33,304 bases of DNA from a virus: the IMG/VR virus record IMGVR_UViG_3300031974_000185, positions 1 to 33,304 of that record. One strand, given 5' to 3'. The notes beneath the pieces are model-generated. The model did no database searches. It was not told the origin of the DNA and saw only the letters and a program-made list of their open reading frames with translations. Positions 1-7,167 of this stretch are shown here, piece after piece (the first letter of the stretch is position 1; every line of letters starts with the position of its first letter). The position numbers were made by a program, and so were the translations under genes.

Positions 1-135
1 CAAATGCAGATGCTAGTTGAAATCATAGCTATAACTTTAGTAGGATTGTTTATGGCAACTTGTATCACAGGAACTATCTTACTTCTAATGGATGCAGAAG
101 ATAGATGGGAAAGAAAAAAGAGGGAACGAAAATGA
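1..135 (+). CDS. Small single-pass membrane protein (5' end outside window)
   Basis: An open frame runs from the left edge to a TGA at 133-135. It has ATG codons at 4 and 10, so either the gene is cut by the edge or it is a complete protein of about 40 residues. Residues 4-28 form one hydrophobic segment (LVEIIAITLVGLFMA, then TILLLM), followed by a charged tail ending WERKKRERK. This is the plan of a small inner-membrane protein with a basic cytoplasmic tail. Its stop overlaps the next start as ATGA, so the two are probably translationally coupled. No function can be assigned. Confidence 0.5.
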   Translation, partial: QMQMLVEIIAITLVGLFMATCITGTILLLMDAEDRWERKKRERK

Positions 136-617
136 ACATATTTTATTTTGATGAGTGTCCAATCAAGTCAGCACAAGCACAGCCTGATAAAATGCTAGTG
201 AAGATGCCACTTGAAACAGCACAGATGTTATGTACTGCTCATAGAGTGTTAGATGGTGATGGATATGCAGATGCTAATGGACTTTACAAAGAAGCATACA
301 AGAATCATCCTTGTACTATTTGGGCTAGAGATTGCTATGATAATTATGGATGGCTATATAATCACTTTATTGCATTAGGAGATGAATATAAATATAGGTA
401 TGGTAGAGAGCATGGTAGCATTACTAAACTAAAAAAAGCTTTGTATTTTAAACCTGATAACATTGAAGACAAAGGAAAAATGACACCACTAGCACAGGCT
501 ATGCCTGATGAATACAAAGATGATAATCCTATTGTGGCTTACAGGAATTATGTAATACATGAGAAACACTATGCACAATGGAACAAGAACAGGAGTAAAC
601 CAACATGGTGGACATAA
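132..617 (+). CDS. Pyrimidine-dimer glycosylase-like phage protein
   Basis: This is a 161-residue protein. I place the start at ATG 132, not at the in-frame ATG at 105, because 132 has a purine-rich GAGGGA just upstream, overlaps the previous stop as ATGA, and gives the familiar N-terminus MNIFYFDECPIKSAQ. The opening DECP-x3-A-Q-x2-D-K-M-L-V-K-M-x-LE-x-AQ-M-L and the following TAHR are typical of a phage family that I recall being linked to the T4 endonuclease V / Pyr_excise group, which repairs pyrimidine dimers. I cannot confirm that link, so catalytic activity is an inference. The next gene overlaps its end by 13 bases. Confidence 0.6.
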   Translation: MNIFYFDECPIKSAQAQPDKMLVKMPLETAQMLCTAHRVLDGDGYADANGLYKEAYKNHPCTIWARDCYDNYGWLYNHFIALGDEYKYRYGREHGSITKLKKALYFKPDNIEDKGKMTPLAQAMPDEYKDDNPIVAYRNYVIHEKHYAQWNKNRSKPTWWT

Positions 618-802
618 AAACATTAATGATAAATAACTATACTAACAAAGATATTTCTAAAGATGAGTATAGAAGTTGGGTTGATTGGGTTATAGATTAT
701 AATTATAATAATCCTAAAGAACCTATTTGCTACCAAGTGAGGTGGACAAGTGATACATTTTTAGTAACTTTATTGGATTCAGATATTGACACAGAGGGTT
801 AG
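605..802 (+). CDS. Hypothetical 65-residue protein
   Basis: A short acidic protein rich in Trp, Tyr and Asn (SWVDWVIDYNYNNP in the middle). The start ATG at 605 has AGGAG at 591-595, nine bases upstream, which supports translation. It overlaps the preceding gene by 13 bases. No signal peptide or membrane segment is visible. I do not recognise a family. The -35 and -10 boxes of a strong promoter lie across its stop codon, so it is the last gene before a new transcription unit. Confidence 0.6.
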   Translation: MVDIKTLMINNYTNKDISKDEYRSWVDWVIDYNYNNPKEPICYQVRWTSDTFLVTLLDSDIDTEG

Positions 803-814
803 TTGTGGTATAAT
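786..814 (+). promoter_or_regulatory. Perfect consensus sigma70 promoter upstream of the RNA region
   Basis: TTGACA at 786-791 and TATAAT at 809-814 are separated by exactly 17 bases, matching the host housekeeping promoter consensus at all 12 positions. Transcription would start near 820-822. It drives the noncoding stretch 821-1278 and possibly the gene at 1291. The bases after the -10 box (AGCCAC) resemble those after the second promoter (CGCCAT). Confidence 0.85.
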
Positions 815-820
815 AGCCAC

Positions 821-1278
821 TATTGTTTAGGTATATTGTAAGTGTAGCCCTCTCACTAAAACACTTCCTTGAACTTACAGTATGCGATTTCAAATCGTGC
901 AAGTTTCCGGTCTTGTGCCATCAAACCGGACTAAGTTTCAAATCCTAGATTAAATTCGGGGTAGTCTGATTTTCCCACATTTGCGTGGAGGTTTGAACAG
1001 ACTCTAAACAACAAAGCCATAATCTGCGGACAGACTTTGCTAGTATTTTAAGCTGTCGGTAAACAAATCAAACTAGCCTAGCATGACTTACTGTTAGTAA
1101 AAAGTAGGAGGTTGTAGAGGTTTCTAGTCCTGTACGATAAACAAAACTAGACGTGGCTAGGAGTGAGCCTTTGTAAAAGCCTTGAGTATATATTGACGAT
1201 GGAGTCCTATACAAAAATAGGTTAAGGATAAAACACGAATGAGTACTAAACCACCACGTGACTAGCCACCCTATTTAA
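821..1278 (+). ncRNA. Candidate structured noncoding RNA or long 5' leader
   Basis: About 460 bases with no credible gene follow a perfect promoter. The RNA can form many local stems. These include 837-843 with 873-879 (7 bp), 906-911 with 925-930 (TCCGGT/ACCGGA), 963-968 with 998-1003 (AGTCTG/CAGACT) and 1029-1037 with 1050-1057 (8 bp with one bulged A). The loop of that last hairpin (TGCTAG, 1038-1043) can pair with 1078-1083, giving a pseudoknot. Further stems are 1206-1210 with 1217-1221 and a long-range 8-bp helix, 1153-1160 with 1262-1269 (GTGGCTAG/CTAGCCAC). The phrase TTTCAAATC occurs twice, near 888 and 937. I do not recognise the family. It could be an independent regulatory RNA or the leader of the gene at 1291. 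The stems were found by eye, without folding energies. Confidence 0.5.
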
Positions 1279-1287
1279 TTGGAGGGT
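1268..1287 (+). promoter_or_regulatory. Hairpin that can mask a ribosome binding site
   Basis: ACCCT (1268-1272) can pair with AGGGT (1283-1287), covering most of the GGAGGG ribosome binding site of the gene starting at 1291. The 5' side shares 1268-1269 with the long-range helix 1153-1160/1262-1269, so the two pairings compete slightly. This would allow the upstream RNA to control translation. It is short, so the regulatory role is an inference. Confidence 0.35.
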
Positions 1288-1290
1288 TAC

Positions 1291-1551
1291 ATGAAATTTT
1301 ATTTCACATCAGAAGAACTATCACAAGATATTGAATGGACTTGGAGTGATGCTTGTAAAGAGAAACAATATTGGCAGACTTGGATTCCAAAGAAATCAGA
1401 TTTAAAAATCAAAACAAAACTTAAACGAGAACAAATGCAACAAGCAAAGAACGAGTTGTGGGAATCGTTACAGACTCAGATTCAAATGACAAGAGATTTA
1501 ATTAATTCAAAGAGAAGAAAGAAAAGGCTTGACAAAAAGAATCAAACATGA
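1291..1551 (+). CDS. Hypothetical basic 86-residue protein
   Basis: The start is ATG 1291, preceded by GGAGGG at 1281-1286. An in-frame TTG at 1279 overlaps that site and is not credible. The N-terminal half is Trp-rich and acidic (IEWTWSDACKEKQYWQTWIP). The C-terminal half is strongly basic and probably helical, ending SKRRKKRLDKKNQ, which would suit nucleic-acid binding. No family is recognised. Its last codons carry the next promoter: the -35 box is in the coding region and the stop TGA (1549-1551) touches the -10 box. The first gene after a strong promoter and structured leader is often an early regulatory or host-takeover protein, but that is only an inference. Confidence 0.65.
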   Translation: MKFYFTSEELSQDIEWTWSDACKEKQYWQTWIPKKSDLKIKTKLKREQMQQAKNELWESLQTQIQMTRDLINSKRRKKRLDKKNQT

Positions 1552-1557
1552 TATAAT
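1529..1557 (+). promoter_or_regulatory. Perfect consensus sigma70 promoter for the replication block
   Basis: TTGACA at 1529-1534 and TATAAT at 1552-1557 with a 17-base spacer match the consensus at all 12 positions. The start of transcription would be near 1563-1565, leaving a short leader with AAGGAGG at 1578-1584 before the SSB gene. Confidence 0.85.
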
Positions 1558-1590
1558 CGCCATACATTTATACACTAAGGAGGAAACTAT

Positions 1591-2004
1591 ATGTATGAAT
1601 ATGTAGAAGGAAAAGCTATGTGGGCTAATGTCAGCACACCAAACACTAAGTTTGAACCACATAAGTATTCTATTGTTGTGTTGACAGATACTGATACTGC
1701 TGATAAGCTAGAAAAGATTGGACTATCTCAAGTGAGAACAAGAGACGGTTCACTTAAGTATGAGGAACCAGCTTTCTCTTTCAGCAGAAAGGTAGAACGT
1801 CATGACGGTACTACTAATCCGGCACCTAAACTTGTTGACAATGACGGTAATCCGTTAGATGTTAGCGTGGGTAACGGTTCAGATGTGACTGTTAAGATTA
1901 AACCTTATAAAGGTAAATACGGTACTTTTGCAGAGCTAATAGCTGTGAAGGTAAGTAACTTAGTTGAATATGCAGAAGCAGATTCAGATAACGAGGAGTT
2001 TTAA
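1591..2004 (+). CDS. Single-stranded DNA-binding protein, T7 gp2.5 type
   Basis: A 137-residue protein that begins with the pattern usual in phage SSBs of this group, G-K-A-M-W-A-N-V-x-x-P-N-T-K-F-E-P. It continues with a beta-rich core containing FSRKVERHDGT, APKLVDNDGNPLD and the GNGSDVTVKIKPY strand. It ends in a short, very acidic tail with a terminal aromatic residue (EADSDNEEF). In T7 gp2.5 that type of tail contacts polymerase and primase-helicase. It would coat single-stranded DNA at the fork and during recombination. AAGGAGG lies seven bases before the ATG. It is the first gene after a perfect promoter and precedes the other replication genes, which fits. Confidence 0.85.
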   Translation: MYEYVEGKAMWANVSTPNTKFEPHKYSIVVLTDTDTADKLEKIGLSQVRTRDGSLKYEEPAFSFSRKVERHDGTTNPAPKLVDNDGNPLDVSVGNGSDVTVKIKPYKGKYGTFAELIAVKVSNLVEYAEADSDNEEF

Positions 2005-2006
2005 TT

Positions 2007-2246
2007 ATGATTATCACTATTAAAAACGATGACGGAGAAACAGTATACGATGTTTCTAAGATTGAGGATGAGCAACAAAAAGCTAATGCTAATGTGACTA
2101 TCTCTAAGGTAGGAACTATTAATGTTTTAGTTGAAGCTTTGAACTTTGCTTCTCAAGGACATCAGAATAATCTGGAAACTATCCTAAAGGAAAGTCCAGA
2201 AGCATTAGTAGAAACTGAATCAGAAACTGACGAAGAGACTGAGTAA
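2007..2246 (+). CDS. Hypothetical acidic 79-residue protein
   Basis: It starts two bases after the SSB stop, with GAGGAG upstream inside the end of the SSB gene. The protein begins MIITIKNDDGETVYDVSKI and ends in an acidic run rich in Glu and Thr (ETESETDEETE). It has no cysteines, signal peptide or membrane segment. I do not recognise the family. Its position between SSB and primase-helicase suggests a replication accessory protein or an SSB partner, but nothing in the sequence proves it. Confidence 0.65.
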   Translation: MIITIKNDDGETVYDVSKIEDEQQKANANVTISKVGTINVLVEALNFASQGHQNNLETILKESPEALVETESETDEETE

Positions 2247-2263
2247 CATTAGTGAGGGCTAAC

Positions 2264-3931
2264 ATGGATAAAACTTGGGACAAACTACATCAGCCATGTC
2301 CACTTTGCGGTAGCAGTGATGCTGTCGGTATCAATGCAGACGGTTCAGCAAAGTGTTTTAGTTGCGGAGAGTTTATGCCTAGCTATGACAATGCATGTCA
2401 AGGAAAAAATATGGAAACAGTTAATATAAATCAGACCAAGCAAGTTGATATTGTAGATGAGGGAACTTTTTCTGCTCTAACTGACAGAAAGATTTCTCAA
2501 GGTACTGCTAAAAAGTACGGGGTAAAATGTGTACATGACCTTCAAGGTAACGTAGTAAAACATTTCTACCCTTACTTCAATGGGCATGAGTTATCAGCTA
2601 CAAAGGTTCGTAACGTAAAGACCAAAGACTTTTTTGTTAATGGTTCTTACAACGACACAGGTTTGTTTGGTCAACAGTTATTTAAAGGTGGTAAGTACGT
2701 CACTATAACTGAGGGAGAGTGCGATGCTATGGCTACGTATGAACTTCTCGGTTCTAAGTGGGCTGTAGTATCTATTAAACGTGGTGCTAACGGTGCAGTA
2801 AGAGACATCAAAGAAAGCTTAGAGTTCTTTGATAACTTTGAAAACGTTATCATTGCTTTTGATAAAGACAAAGCCGGACAAGAGGCTAGTATTAAAGTTG
2901 CTAGACTTTTCAAGCCGGGAAAAGCTCGTATCGTAACGCTACCTAACGGTTGGAAAGACCCTAATGATATGCTTAAAAACAACAGGCATAAAGAGTTTGT
3001 TGAAGCATGGTGGTCAGCTAAAGTTTATACACCTTCTGGAGTTATAAACGTATCTGAACAAAGGGAGAAGTTTCATAACCGTGAAAAGAAAGAGAGTGTT
3101 CCTTATCCATACGAAGGACTTAACAAAAAGCTATATGGTTTGAGACAAGGAGAACTTGTAACTCTTACCGGTGGTACAGGACTTGGTAAGTCTAGTGTGA
3201 CTAGAGAAATAGAACATTGGTTAATTAAAAGTACTAACGATAACGTAGGTATCATAGCACTAGAAGAAGATTGGAGAAGAACTATTGACGGTATCTTATC
3301 TATTGAAGCTAATGCTAGATTATACATTGACCAAATAAGAGAACGCTACAGTAAAGAGGAACTTGATAAGTTCTTTGATATACTTTATGACGGTAACAAC
3401 AGGAACAGAGTATGGATTCATTCACACTTTGGGACTAACGACATTGATGATATCTTTAGTAAACTTAGGTTTATGATTATAGGATGTGATTGTAAGTGGG
3501 TTGTAGTAGACCACTTGCACATGTTGGTAAGTGCTGTACATGAAGGAGACGAAAGACGTGCTATCGATACTATCATGACACGACTTAGAAGTTTGGTAGA
3601 AGAAACAGGAGCCGGTATTATACTTGTGTCACACCTTAGACGTATTGACGGTAACAAAGGACATGAGAATGGTATAGAAGTTTCACTATCACATCTAAGA
3701 GGTTCTAATAGTATTGGTCAACTATCAGATTGTGTAATAGCACTTGAAAGAAATCAACAGTCAGATGACCCAGAAGAAGCTAGGACAACTCGTATGAGAG
3801 TATTGAAGTCTAGATATACAGGAGACGTAGGTCTCGCAACAAGGGTTATCTATGACCATGAGACAGGTAGATTAAGTGAGCTTACTGATTCTGATATAAG
3901 CTTTGAAGAAAGTAACGAAGAGGCATTCTAA
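2264..3931 (+). CDS. Primase-helicase, T7 gp4 type
   Basis: A 555-residue bifunctional primase-helicase. I start it at ATG 2264 (GAGG six bases upstream) instead of the in-frame GTG at 2252, which overlaps the ribosome binding site. The N-terminus has a zinc-binding module with CPLC and CFSC pairs for template recognition. The TOPRIM primase centre follows, with EGECD near residue 150 and FDKDKAG near 200. The RecA-like helicase has Walker A GGTGLGKSS near 303-311, Walker B VVVDH near residue 416 and a C-terminal LKSRYTGDVG arginine-finger-type motif. It would unwind DNA using NTPs and lay down RNA primers at the fork. The stop overlaps the polymerase start (TAATG), coupling the two. Confidence 0.93.
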   Translation: MDKTWDKLHQPCPLCGSSDAVGINADGSAKCFSCGEFMPSYDNACQGKNMETVNINQTKQVDIVDEGTFSALTDRKISQGTAKKYGVKCVHDLQGNVVKHFYPYFNGHELSATKVRNVKTKDFFVNGSYNDTGLFGQQLFKGGKYVTITEGECDAMATYELLGSKWAVVSIKRGANGAVRDIKESLEFFDNFENVIIAFDKDKAGQEASIKVARLFKPGKARIVTLPNGWKDPNDMLKNNRHKEFVEAWWSAKVYTPSGVINVSEQREKFHNREKKESVPYPYEGLNKKLYGLRQGELVTLTGGTGLGKSSVTREIEHWLIKSTNDNVGIIALEEDWRRTIDGILSIEANARLYIDQIRERYSKEELDKFFDILYDGNNRNRVWIHSHFGTNDIDDIFSKLRFMIIGCDCKWVVVDHLHMLVSAVHEGDERRAIDTIMTRLRSLVEETGAGIILVSHLRRIDGNKGHENGIEVSLSHLRGSNSIGQLSDCVIALERNQQSDDPEEARTTRMRVLKSRYTGDVGLATRVIYDHETGRLSELTDSDISFEESNEEAF

Positions 3932-5661
3932 TGCAATTAGTATTTGATATAGAGACAGACGATTTAAAGGCAACAAAGATTTGGTGCATCGTAGCTCAAG
4001 ATGTAGACACAGGACAAATCTATAAGTACTCGCCTAATAATTTAGATGAAGGATATAAACTCTTGTCAAACGCTGAGACTTTGATAGGTCACAACATCAT
4101 CGGATTTGATATACCAATGGTTGAAAAGTTCGGTGGTGTAGACTTATCTCATATTCCTGTTATAGATACACTTGTCTTATCTAGATTGTTTAATCCTACA
4201 CGTGAAGGTGGTCACAGCTTAGAGACTTGGGGATACAAACTTAACTATAAGAAGATTGAGTTTAATGATTATCTTAACTTCTCAAAAGAAATGTTAGACT
4301 ATTGTGTAAGAGACGTACAACTTAACTCTGTAGTACTTAAGAAACTTAGAGAAGAGAGTAAAGGTTTTGCTAAAGATTCTATTGCTCTTGAACAAGACGT
4401 AGCTAAGATAATAAAACAACAAGAGACAAACGGATTTAAATTTGACCACATCAATGCAGAGCTTTTACTTGCAGACTTAAGAGAAAAGAAACAAGCTATT
4501 GAAGATGAGGTACATAACACATTCAAACCAAAATGGGTTGACGATAAAATGGTTAGCCCATACATCAAGAAAGATGGAGAACTTTCTAAACGTGGACTTA
4601 CTGATGATGAATATCAAAGATGTTTAGATACACAGAACTTCAAACCTTTCATGCGACAAAAACTACAAGAGTTTAATCTTGGTAGTCGTAAACAAATAGG
4701 AGAGTATCTTATTGACTTTGGTTGGAAGCCTGAAAGATTTACACCTACAGGGCAGCCAATCGTAGATGAGAAAACTCTATCACAAATAACTCACATACAT
4801 GAAGCTAAACTTATAGCAGACTTTTTATTGCTACAAAAACGCATAGCTCAGATTGATTCTTGGATAGGAGCAGTACAAGAGGATGAACGTGTGCATGGTT
4901 TTGTCATACCTAACGGTGCTATTACCGGTAGAATGACACACAGAAACCCTAATATGGCACAGGTTCCTTCTGTTAATAATCCTTACGGTAAAGAATGCAG
5001 AGCATGTTGGACAGTAGATGAGGGTAATGTTTTACTCGGAGTTGATGCTAGTGGTTTAGAGTTACGTATGTTAGCACACTATATGAATGACGAGGTATTT
5101 ACAAATGAAATCATTAACGGAGACATACACACCGCTAATCAAAAACTTGCAAGACTTGAATCAAGAGATAAGGCGAAGACATTCATCTATGCCCTCATGT
5201 ACGGAGCAGGAGATGAGAAGCTTGGCAAAGTGGTTGGAGGAACTACGTCTGATGGCAAACGAGCTAGACAACATTTCTTTGATAATAAACCATCATTTAA
5301 ATCTCTTAGAGATAGAGTTCAAAGAGCATCAGCAAAAGGTTATCTCAAAGGATTAGACGGAAGAAAACTATATGTACGTAATACTCACTCATCTTTAAAC
5401 ACGTTACTACAAGGAGCCGGAGCTATTGTTATGAAGAAAGCTCTAGTGTTACTTGATAAAACTCTACAGTTAAATACAGTAGATTATAAATTTGTAGCTA
5501 ACATCCATGATGAATGGCAGATTGAAGTGCCAAAAGATAAAGCTGATTTTATTGGAAAGTTTGCAGTAGATAGTATTATAAAAGCCGGAGAACATTTTAA
5601 TCTTAGATGTCCTCTTGACGGAGAATATAAGATAGGAGGAAACTGGAGTGAAACCCACTAA
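3931..5661 (+). CDS. Family A DNA polymerase with 3'-5' exonuclease
   Basis: A 576-residue replicative polymerase, shorter than T7 gp5 (704). The exonuclease domain has the FDIETD motif (D6, E8), HNIIGFD (D60) and Y124-x3-D128, so proofreading residues are intact. The polymerase domain shows motif A VDASGLELR (D372), motif B with R412, K416, Y420 and Y424 in RDKAKTFIYALMYG, and motif C HDE (526-528). The residue equivalent to E. coli Pol I Phe762 is Tyr420, as in T7 polymerase. The reduced length suggests a small or missing thioredoxin-binding insertion, so processivity may rest on another factor. It is coupled to the primase-helicase and overlaps the next gene by 14 bases. Confidence 0.95.
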   Translation: MQLVFDIETDDLKATKIWCIVAQDVDTGQIYKYSPNNLDEGYKLLSNAETLIGHNIIGFDIPMVEKFGGVDLSHIPVIDTLVLSRLFNPTREGGHSLETWGYKLNYKKIEFNDYLNFSKEMLDYCVRDVQLNSVVLKKLREESKGFAKDSIALEQDVAKIIKQQETNGFKFDHINAELLLADLREKKQAIEDEVHNTFKPKWVDDKMVSPYIKKDGELSKRGLTDDEYQRCLDTQNFKPFMRQKLQEFNLGSRKQIGEYLIDFGWKPERFTPTGQPIVDEKTLSQITHIHEAKLIADFLLLQKRIAQIDSWIGAVQEDERVHGFVIPNGAITGRMTHRNPNMAQVPSVNNPYGKECRACWTVDEGNVLLGVDASGLELRMLAHYMNDEVFTNEIINGDIHTANQKLARLESRDKAKTFIYALMYGAGDEKLGKVVGGTTSDGKRARQHFFDNKPSFKSLRDRVQRASAKGYLKGLDGRKLYVRNTHSSLNTLLQGAGAIVMKKALVLLDKTLQLNTVDYKFVANIHDEWQIEVPKDKADFIGKFAVDSIIKAGEHFNLRCPLDGEYKIGGNWSETH

Positions 5662-6064
5662 AGAAAACAGAAAAAAGTTTGACATAGATTTACAGTACGG
5701 AACAGTTAGAGAAGAAAAGATAGCAGACATGCTAACTAATAAAAAGATAGAAGTCAAATCCGAAAGGGATATGTGGATGAAGACAGGTAACATAGCAGTT
5801 GAATATGAATGTTGGAATAAACCTTCTGGCATCAAAGCAACTGAATCAGATTATTGGTTCCACAATCTTTGTATTGGAGACAACGAATATTGTACTTTAG
5901 TTTTTAAGACAGATGTATTAAGAACTATTGTAGATAAACTTGATTACTTTAAAACAGTATCAGGTGGAGATAATAAAGCTAGTAAAATGTTTTTAGTTAA
6001 CCTACAAAAATTATTTTCTAGTGATGTAATAAAAGCTTTTAAAGATTATGACAACAAAAAATAA
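5648..6064 (+). CDS. Putative PD-(D/E)XK-type small nuclease
   Basis: A 138-residue protein with a GTG start at 5648, supported by AGGAGGA at 5634-5640 with ideal spacing. It overlaps the polymerase by 14 bases. The segment YGTVREEKIADML, then KIEVKSERDMW and GNIAVEYE, reads like a compact PD-(D/E)XK core: an early acidic helix, an E-x-K (EVK) catalytic strand and a following strand with glutamates. This suggests a DNA-cleaving enzyme for degrading host DNA or processing recombination intermediates, in line with its place among replication genes. The family assignment rests on motif shape only. It overlaps the following exonuclease gene by 17 bases. Confidence 0.6.
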   Translation: MKPTKENRKKFDIDLQYGTVREEKIADMLTNKKIEVKSERDMWMKTGNIAVEYECWNKPSGIKATESDYWFHNLCIGDNEYCTLVFKTDVLRTIVDKLDYFKTVSGGDNKASKMFLVNLQKLFSSDVIKAFKDYDNKK

Positions 6065-6938
6065 AAAAACACTTGACACTTTAGTAGAAGATATATATAA
6101 TAAGTTGTCGGCTCTTGGAAAAGGAGAGCATCTTGACATAGATGAAGAGACTATTGAACAGTTTGGAGAGTCTATGAAAGAGATTCTCTACACTTGGTCT
6201 CATCCTAGTCCACGTGGTAAACCTACACTTAGAATGTCTAACATAGGTAGACAGCCTAGACAACTTTGGTATGATATGAAATCTACTGATGAGAATCAGG
6301 AAACAATATCGCCATCTACTTTTATTAAGTTTCTATACGGACACTTACTTGAAGAGATAGTTTTATTTCTTGTTAAGTTATCTGGACACACAGTAACTAA
6401 CGAACAAAAAGAAATAACTGTATCCGGAATCAAAGGACACATGGATTGTGTTATTGACGGAGAGGTTGTTGATATTAAAACTGCATCAGGTTTTGCATTC
6501 AAGAAATTTAAAGAAGGTACTCTAGCAGAAGATGATGCCTTTGGTTACATGGCTCAACTAGCTGGGTACGAACAAGCAGAAGGTACAACTAAAGGTGGCT
6601 TCCTTGCTCTTAACAAAGAGTCCGGAGAGTTAGCTTTGTTCAGACCAGATAACTTTGATAAACCTAATATCAAAAAGAAAATATCTGATATTAAGAAAGC
6701 TGTTAAAAAAGAAACACCACCAGACAAATGTTATGATGATGAGCCAGACGGAAAATCTGGTAACATGAAGTTAGCTAGAGGTTGTGTTTATTGTAGACAT
6801 AAATTTGAATGTCACAAAGATGCTAACAACGGAGAGGGTCTTAGAGTATTTAAATATTCAACAGGTTATAGATATTTAACTCAAACACCTAACGCACCAA
6901 AAGTTATAGAGGTAACAGATGAATGGAAAAAAAGCTAA
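6048..6938 (+). CDS. RecB/Cas4-type PD-(D/E)XK exonuclease
   Basis: A 296-residue nuclease. The catalytic features are GHLLEE (H99, E102/E103), GHMD (D133), VDIK (D142, K144) and YMAQLAGY (Q170), which is the RecB-family order. Downstream, Cys228, 246, 249 and 255 (the last three in CVYCRHKFEC) resemble the iron-sulphur cluster cysteines of Cas4 and AddB-type nucleases. It probably fills the role of T7 gp6 exonuclease: host DNA degradation, primer removal and end resection. ATG 6048 overlaps the upstream gene by 17 bases. The first 60 residues look less conserved in character, and a perfect promoter lies within codons 9-18, so a shorter product from a downstream start is possible. Confidence 0.85.
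   Translation: MTTKNKKTLDTLVEDIYNKLSALGKGEHLDIDEETIEQFGESMKEILYTWSHPSPRGKPTLRMSNIGRQPRQLWYDMKSTDENQETISPSTFIKFLYGHLLEEIVLFLVKLSGHTVTNEQKEITVSGIKGHMDCVIDGEVVDIKTASGFAFKKFKEGTLAEDDAFGYMAQLAGYEQAEGTTKGGFLALNKESGELALFRPDNFDKPNIKKKISDIKKAVKKETPPDKCYDDEPDGKSGNMKLARGCVYCRHKFECHKDANNGEGLRVFKYSTGYRYLTQTPNAPKVIEVTDEWKKS
6073..6101 (+). promoter_or_regulatory. Perfect consensus sigma70 promoter inside the exonuclease gene
   Basis: TTGACA at 6073-6078 and TATAAT at 6096-6101 with a 17-base spacer match the consensus completely. It sits just inside the exonuclease reading frame. It could serve the downstream nuclease and ribonucleotide reductase genes. Because the sequence also encodes protein, chance is somewhat more likely than for the two intergenic promoters. 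Confidence 0.6.
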
Positions 6939-7167
6939 AGCTTTAAGACGTAGAGCAGAATCATTATTAATAGAATGGTTACACACTATGGTCCCAGAAG
7001 GCGAAGATACTTCAAAGATTAATAGAAAGAATCTAGATAAGTTCTTACCAGAACAAACTCATATCTTTGCTAATAATAGATTTATGTTAAGTGCTTATAG
7101 TTTACGTTGGTTTTATAAGCAAGTAAAAAGAAATCCTAACATTACACTACAGGAACTCAATGGCTAG
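6919..7167 (+). CDS. Hypothetical basic 82-residue protein
   Basis: It starts at ATG 6919, overlapping the exonuclease by 20 bases, and ends eight bases into the endonuclease I gene. The protein is basic and probably helical (KKAKALRRRAESLLIEWLHTMV at the start, YSLRWFYKQVKRNPN near the end). Its style matches a small protein I have seen next to nucleases in marine phages, but no function is known to me. The basic surface and location suggest DNA binding. Confidence 0.65.
   Translation: MNGKKAKALRRRAESLLIEWLHTMVPEGEDTSKINRKNLDKFLPEQTHIFANNRFMLSAYSLRWFYKQVKRNPNITLQELNG

Noticed and set aside
880-950. tRNA or tmRNA: two TTCAAATC phrases resemble T-loops.
   Set aside because: No cloverleaf, no CCA-type acceptor pairing, no TTCGACGG-like tmRNA start and no tag peptide ending in ALAA could be found.
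1085-1125. Glutamine (glnA-type) riboswitch from an AAAGTAGG phrase.
   Set aside because: The other conserved parts of that motif are missing and the match is too short.
990-1210. Group I intron-like core: AGACTC near 1000 with GAGTCC near 1203, like the P7 pairing and the S element.
   Set aside because: No interrupted gene flanks it, a promoter lies directly upstream, no convincing P4/P6 elements are visible, the spacing of about 200 bases is long, and the same bases take part in a better local stem.
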